A stretch of DNA of 9,344 nt from the NCBI GenBank assembly GCA_937901165.1, contig CALCGS010000007.1, positions 1 to 9,344 of the forward strand, given 5' to 3'. This stretch comes from an uncultured Alphaproteobacteria bacterium. Its GTDB lineage: Bacteria; Pseudomonadota; Alphaproteobacteria; Rs-D84. A program made the translations under genes and the position numbers. The notes under the pieces are model-generated. The model had not been told where the DNA came from and did no database searches. It saw only the letters and a program-made list of their open reading frames with translations. Of this stretch, positions 5,967-9,344 are shown in pieces. Position 1 is the stretch's first letter, and each line of letters begins with the position of its first letter.

Positions 5967-8519
5967 TTATTTCGTTTGATTGAATTTAATTGCTGGTACG
6001 CTTGGTGACATATTATCATCCACACAAACAAGATTGTTATCATCTTTATACATATATGGTTTATCTGCAGGACAAGAATATTCGTATGTATAGTCCTTGG
6101 TGCAATTATTACTGGTAACTTTTTCTTGGTTTGTACAATACGGAACCTTGCATTCACCTTTACGATTGGTACCATTGCTATCAATGACATTATTCGTTTC
6201 TATCTCTGCCCATATAGGACATACGACATTGTTTTTATTAATCTCTAATGTGCACCAATCTTGTGCAGTTGGTTCCGATGTGTTAGTAGATAATTCCATT
6301 CCCCATGGTATAAAAAAGAAAGAAGTGTTCCCATTTTTTACAACGCAACTGTTATCAGTTCCATTAGCGGCGACAAATAAATTATTATCTGTATCGTATT
6401 CATACGATAGCGGTTTTACTGGATATGTGGCGACACAGCGTGGTGATGTGCCATTATTACTACGTCTTTTGCCGTTTGCAAAACAAGAACAAATTCCCCA
6501 AGATTGTGTGTCAACTTGTGTTTCGTATTTTTCAGGACATATATTTTCTTGTATAATGTCTTGTTGTAATGAGAAATTTTGTTGGAATATATTTTGTGTT
6601 GCCAATTCCATAAGACTAATATTGTTTAGATTGTTAGTGATTGGTTTTTGTGTATAGATATTGCTTGTGCTATCTTTTTGTAATTTGTTTATTGTGTTGT
6701 AACGAATGGCGACATTATAAATTTTTTGTATATCGATAAAATTTTCGTTTGCTGTTAAACAGAAATTATTTTTGTTATATTTTATATTGGCACTAGATTC
6801 TGTGTTGATGTCTGAAATTTGTAAAAAAGTCCCGTCCAATATAAAACATTGATTCTCCAATGCATCAATTATATTATTATAAACTTCTGTTGCTATACCC
6901 TCGTAACGTAAATTTCTTGATATGTAATTTGAAAAATTATTATTATCATATTCATCTACTGTAATTGTCTTTGGATATGTAATTAAGTGGTTTACAGTAA
7001 TTGCCTTTGAATAAATATTCTTAAAACTTGCATCTGATTTTAATACTGATGGACCAGTAATAAACTCATCTTTTCCATCATTAAATAATCTTGAAGCTGA
7101 AAGATATCTATCATTAGCTTTATAATTTCCAGTTGTATTATCAAACTGATAGTTACAAAGATTTAATGCATTAAATTTGAAATTCACAACTTTACCATTA
7201 ATTGTAATTGGATAAGAACAATTTTTATTTATTGTAAGATAATTTGGGTCGCTAACATTTGGATTATTATCATAAGAATTAATAATCATTATACCCATTT
7301 TCATCATTACTGAATCAAAAGTTTCATCATAACCAAGTTTCTGAAGTGCTTTTGTTACTGCTTCTTCGTTCATATAGTCATTATGGGCAATTTCGTACAA
7401 GAGATTAATGCCACCATAGTTTTTCATAAGGTAGTCCATAAAGATTGCAGCTGTTGCATAACTATAATAAACGCTTTTATTCATTCCACCCCAATTTACA
7501 AATCCTGCATTATATCCACCGTTGAATTCATAAACACGATTAGAAATACCTTCGTTATTTTCATAACCAAGACAGGCGTTCTGTAATGCATCTTCTGCAG
7601 CCAAAGACATCATTTCTGTAAACCATGAATTAAAATCGAGTCCTTTATTAATGAATTTATTAATATTCAAAAGCAGGTGCTGGAATTCATGAGCAAGAGT
7701 TGAATACATATATTTAGGATTCAAACCAAGGAATGCAGAGTCAATATAAATTACTTCGCAGGCATTTGAATTTGGATTGTACCTCTTTGTATATAAGTCC
7801 TTACCATGGAAGTATCCAAAAACACCACCTGTCATCTTCTTAGTATAAAGTTCATCAACATCATAAATAAAAATATCAACCTTGATACCACGGTCAAATT
7901 CTTCAAGATAAGAATAATGCTTAGTAGGAACATTGGAACCAAAAATGAAAGTTTCATATTCATAGAATTTATCAAAGTTATCTGCAACTTCCTGGAAACT
8001 TGTCTTACCTTCTGCAATAGCATTCCTAAGAACTTCATCCGCAAGGTTATTATTATTGTAATACCAGACATTACAATATTTACCAATAGCCTTTAAGTAT
8101 GCCTTTTCACCTTTTGGAAGTTCAGTAAATTCTTTATAAGTTTCATCAACTTTATACTGATCGTAATTATATTTAGATTCACTTGCTCGGGAATAAGTTT
8201 TAGGACCAAGATATTCACCATAATCACAACCTTCATAATCAACTTCAAAACGGCTGTTTGCAGGAATAAGTCCTTCTTCTACAGCTTTAAGACCAGCTGA
8301 ACGAGCATTTGCAAGACGATCTTCTTTTGAAGCAAACATTGAAGTACTTGCTTTTACAGGATTTTTATCAGTCAAAGTATTCTTATTTCTATTGTATTTA
8401 ATAATGAATGCTTTTTTATCCTGGAATTCTTCTGCTACAGTGAAGGTACCTTCTCTAGGAATAATATTAAACTGTTTGTTTAATTCTACCTGTGCCTGTG
8501 AATGTTCATCTTTAAACAA
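5967..8519 (-). CDS. M30/hyicolysin-like zinc metallopeptidase fused to a cysteine-rich C-terminal region (broken 5' end, possibly chimeric)
   Basis: From the first usable start (TTG 8519) the frame codes 850 residues. That start has no ribosome-binding site, and the frame stays open upstream to 8957, so the true N-terminus is missing. Residues 275-305 carry LAHEFQHLL (His277, Glu278, His281) and, 20 residues on, WFTEMMS (Glu302). This fits a gluzincin-type zinc peptidase, most like the M30 family found in secreted or lipoprotein peptidases of spirochaetes and firmicutes. Residues about 540-850 do not resemble a peptidase. They hold 14 cysteines, are rich in Asn, Thr and Gln, and look like an extracellular region. 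Glutamine codons are all CAG up to residue 458 and all CAA from residue 557 on, so the two parts have different origins. No signal peptide or lipobox is visible in this fragment. Its stop lies 2 bp from the convergent lpxB stop with no terminator between. The peptidase assignment is fairly secure; single-protein status is not. Confidence 0.7.
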   Translation of the reverse strand: MFKDEHSQAQVELNKQFNIIPREGTFTVAEEFQDKKAFIIKYNRNKNTLTDKNPVKASTSMFASKEDRLANARSAGLKAVEEGLIPANSRFEVDYEGCDYGEYLGPKTYSRASESKYNYDQYKVDETYKEFTELPKGEKAYLKAIGKYCNVWYYNNNNLADEVLRNAIAEGKTSFQEVADNFDKFYEYETFIFGSNVPTKHYSYLEEFDRGIKVDIFIYDVDELYTKKMTGGVFGYFHGKDLYTKRYNPNSNACEVIYIDSAFLGLNPKYMYSTLAHEFQHLLLNINKFINKGLDFNSWFTEMMSLAAEDALQNACLGYENNEGISNRVYEFNGGYNAGFVNWGGMNKSVYYSYATAAIFMDYLMKNYGGINLLYEIAHNDYMNEEAVTKALQKLGYDETFDSVMMKMGIMIINSYDNNPNVSDPNYLTINKNCSYPITINGKVVNFKFNALNLCNYQFDNTTGNYKANDRYLSASRLFNDGKDEFITGPSVLKSDASFKNIYSKAITVNHLITYPKTITVDEYDNNNFSNYISRNLRYEGIATEVYNNIIDALENQCFILDGTFLQISDINTESSANIKYNKNNFCLTANENFIDIQKIYNVAIRYNTINKLQKDSTSNIYTQKPITNNLNNISLMELATQNIFQQNFSLQQDIIQENICPEKYETQVDTQSWGICSCFANGKRRSNNGTSPRCVATYPVKPLSYEYDTDNNLFVAANGTDNSCVVKNGNTSFFFIPWGMELSTNTSEPTAQDWCTLEINKNNVVCPIWAEIETNNVIDSNGTNRKGECKVPYCTNQEKVTSNNCTKDYTYEYSCPADKPYMYKDDNNLVCVDDNMSPSVPAIKFNQTK

Positions 8520-8957
8520 TTTTGTACTGTCGTCAATTAAAGTAAGTTCATAAACAGCATTGTTGTATTCCCATGTTGCAACAATTTCTGGATAGAATTC
8601 TTTCTGTCTAATCTGACGAAGCTTACTACTGATATCAATTATAAGATTTGAATCTTTAATAGAATAATCATATTCATCCCAAACAGAAGTCTTATTATTA
8701 CCGTTAACAATCCAAAGGTTTCCAGTTACTTTATTAGGATTTGTTGTAAGTTTATTACCTGTAAAACTACTATTTTTAAGCTGAAGTTCTGCTACAGTAG
8801 AAGATTTATCATCCTCTTCTCCCTGATAATAAATTACATCATCATATGAGAAATAATAGTCTTTGCTACCAGCCTGAGCTTTTACTCCTTTGATTACCGA
8901 ATAATAATAGCTGGACCAGTTAAATAATTTCTCTGATGGGGCCTTAAGAGAAATTAT
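8520..8957 (-). other. Upstream in-frame continuation of the metallopeptidase frame, with no start codon
   Basis: Reading the minus strand in the same frame, 146 codons run without a stop from 8957 to 8520 and join the metallopeptidase frame. They contain no ATG, GTG or TTG. The translated stretch (ending ...LIDDSTK) has normal protein composition, with aromatic-rich strands such as WSSYYYSVI, SKDYYFSYDD and VATWEYNN, suggesting a beta-rich domain N-terminal to the peptidase. All five of its Gln codons are CAG, like the peptidase part. The in-frame TAA at 8960-8958 lies inside a large inverted repeat. The natural N-terminus has therefore been lost or frameshifted at that repeat. Confidence 0.7.
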
Positions 8958-9015
8958 TTACGAATATCTCCCGGTGTTACATATTCGTAAATAATTTCTC
9001 TTAAAGCCCCATCAG
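8921..9015. repeat. Large quasi-palindrome with a third short copy
   Basis: Two 35-bp arms (8933-8967 and 8981-9015) are reverse complements except for one C.A position (8943 against 9005), around a 13-bp spacer (8968-8980). The 14-mer TAAATAATTTCTCT occurs at 8921-8934 and again in the right arm at 8988-9001. Its reverse complement is in the left arm at 8947-8960. Two mutually exclusive hairpins are thus possible: 8921-8934 with 8947-8960, or the 35-bp pair. On the minus strand there is no T tract, so it does not look like a terminator for the leftward frame. It sits exactly where two minus-strand frames break. Confidence 0.95.
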
Positions 9016-9344
9016 TTTTTACACGAGGACAGTCCACATTTTTTGTAGTATTAAATACAGAGATTCTTACATTTGCATAATAGTAGTGCATAAGTTTTTT
9101 AAACTTAAAACCATTTGCTGATAATGAAACATTTAATAGACCGTCAGAAGCTCCATATATAAGACTTTTTACTCCATAAGTATTAATAATTCGATTATCA
9201 ATCTGAGTAAAATATAAAATGTCATCACATATAGTATCAAATTCAAAATTAATCCAGAAATTTGGCTGTGATGCAAGTGATTTTTTATAATCCTCAATGA
9301 TAGTTAATGTACCAGTTTCCACATTTGTATTATTAATTGAGTAA
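8954..9344 (-). CDS. Partial protein of unknown function, 5' end beyond the window
   Basis: This frame is open to the right edge (first whole codon at 9343-9341) and ends at TAA 8956-8954, giving about 129 visible residues. A GTG at 9322 could be read as a start but lies inside the open frame and has no ribosome-binding site, so the gene most likely begins outside. I recognise no domain. The segment is rich in Ile, Asn, Tyr and Phe with short alternating strands (SQPNFWINFEFDTI, KKLMHYYYANVRISVF), consistent with a beta-rich extracellular or lipoprotein domain. Both Gln codons are CAG, and Leu is CTT, CTA or TTA, as in the adjoining peptidase segment. It may be the N-terminal half of the same gene, thrown out of frame at the inverted repeat, or the tail of a separate gene. 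Its last 20 or so codons lie within the inverted repeat. Confidence 0.6.
   Translation of the reverse strand, partial: YSINNTNVETGTLTIIEDYKKSLASQPNFWINFEFDTICDDILYFTQIDNRIINTYGVKSLIYGASDGLLNVSLSANGFKFKKLMHYYYANVRISVFNTTKNVDCPRVKTDGALREIIYEYVTPGDIRK

Noticed and set aside
6097..6657. 186-codon plus-strand frame opposite the cysteine-rich region
   Set aside because: It is antisense to a better supported frame, has no ribosome-binding site, and shows no recognisable domain.
6955..7015. Imperfect direct repeat (two copies of AC-x-GTAATTG-x-CTTTG) near the codon-use junction
   Set aside because: The copies are short with several mismatches and reflect similar beta-strand peptides (KAITV and KTITV); not convincing as an insertion target duplication.
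1..9344. CRISPR array, tRNA or rRNA genes, insertion-sequence transposase
   Set aside because: No regularly spaced repeats, no tRNA-like or rRNA-like sequence, and no transposase frame were seen on either strand.

Overview
The window looks like a metagenome-style stretch of an AT-rich Gram-negative bacterium. An alphaproteobacterium is my best guess, at moderate to low confidence. The grounds are two lipid A genes, a bactofilin next to a membrane-anchored M23 endopeptidase with a short cytoplasmic tail, and in-family RpiB and tRNA-methyltransferase homologues. Nearly all genes are tightly packed.

Layout. Positions 1-133 are non-coding and hold an intrinsic terminator (about 90-116) serving the leftward operon. 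Positions 134-2906 form a four-gene minus-strand operon, transcribed from right to left: a TrmN6-like N6-adenine methyltransferase, an M23 (LytM-type) peptidoglycan endopeptidase, a bactofilin and RpiB. Its three junctions are an ATGA overlap, a direct abutment and another ATGA overlap, so translation is probably coupled. A 40-bp divergent spacer (2907-2946) separates this operon from a rightward gene for an unrecognised polytopic membrane protein (2947-3957). After a 68-bp spacer with a TATAAT-like box come lpxA and lpxB (4026-5964), overlapping by 14 bp. They encode the first acyltransferase and the disaccharide synthase of lipid A biosynthesis, so the organism probably makes lipid A.

The right third (5967-9344) is different. 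A long minus-strand reading frame ends 2 bp from the lpxB stop. Its C-terminal part (about 300 residues, cysteine-rich) looks resident. Its N-terminal part is an HEFQH metallopeptidase (M30/hyicolysin-like) with foreign codon use. From 7146 to the window end every glutamine codon in these minus-strand frames is CAG (17 of 17). Below 6852 every one in the frame is CAA (16 of 16). The frame continues upstream to 8957 without any ATG, GTG or TTG before 8519. It stops at a striking 35-bp quasi-palindrome (8933-9015), across which a second minus-strand frame, open at the window edge, terminates.

This points either to horizontally acquired DNA fused into a resident surface-protein gene and then broken, or to an assembly or library chimera. 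I cannot separate these from sequence alone. The other genes serve cell-envelope construction (lipid A, peptidoglycan remodelling guided by a bactofilin scaffold) plus two housekeeping enzymes.
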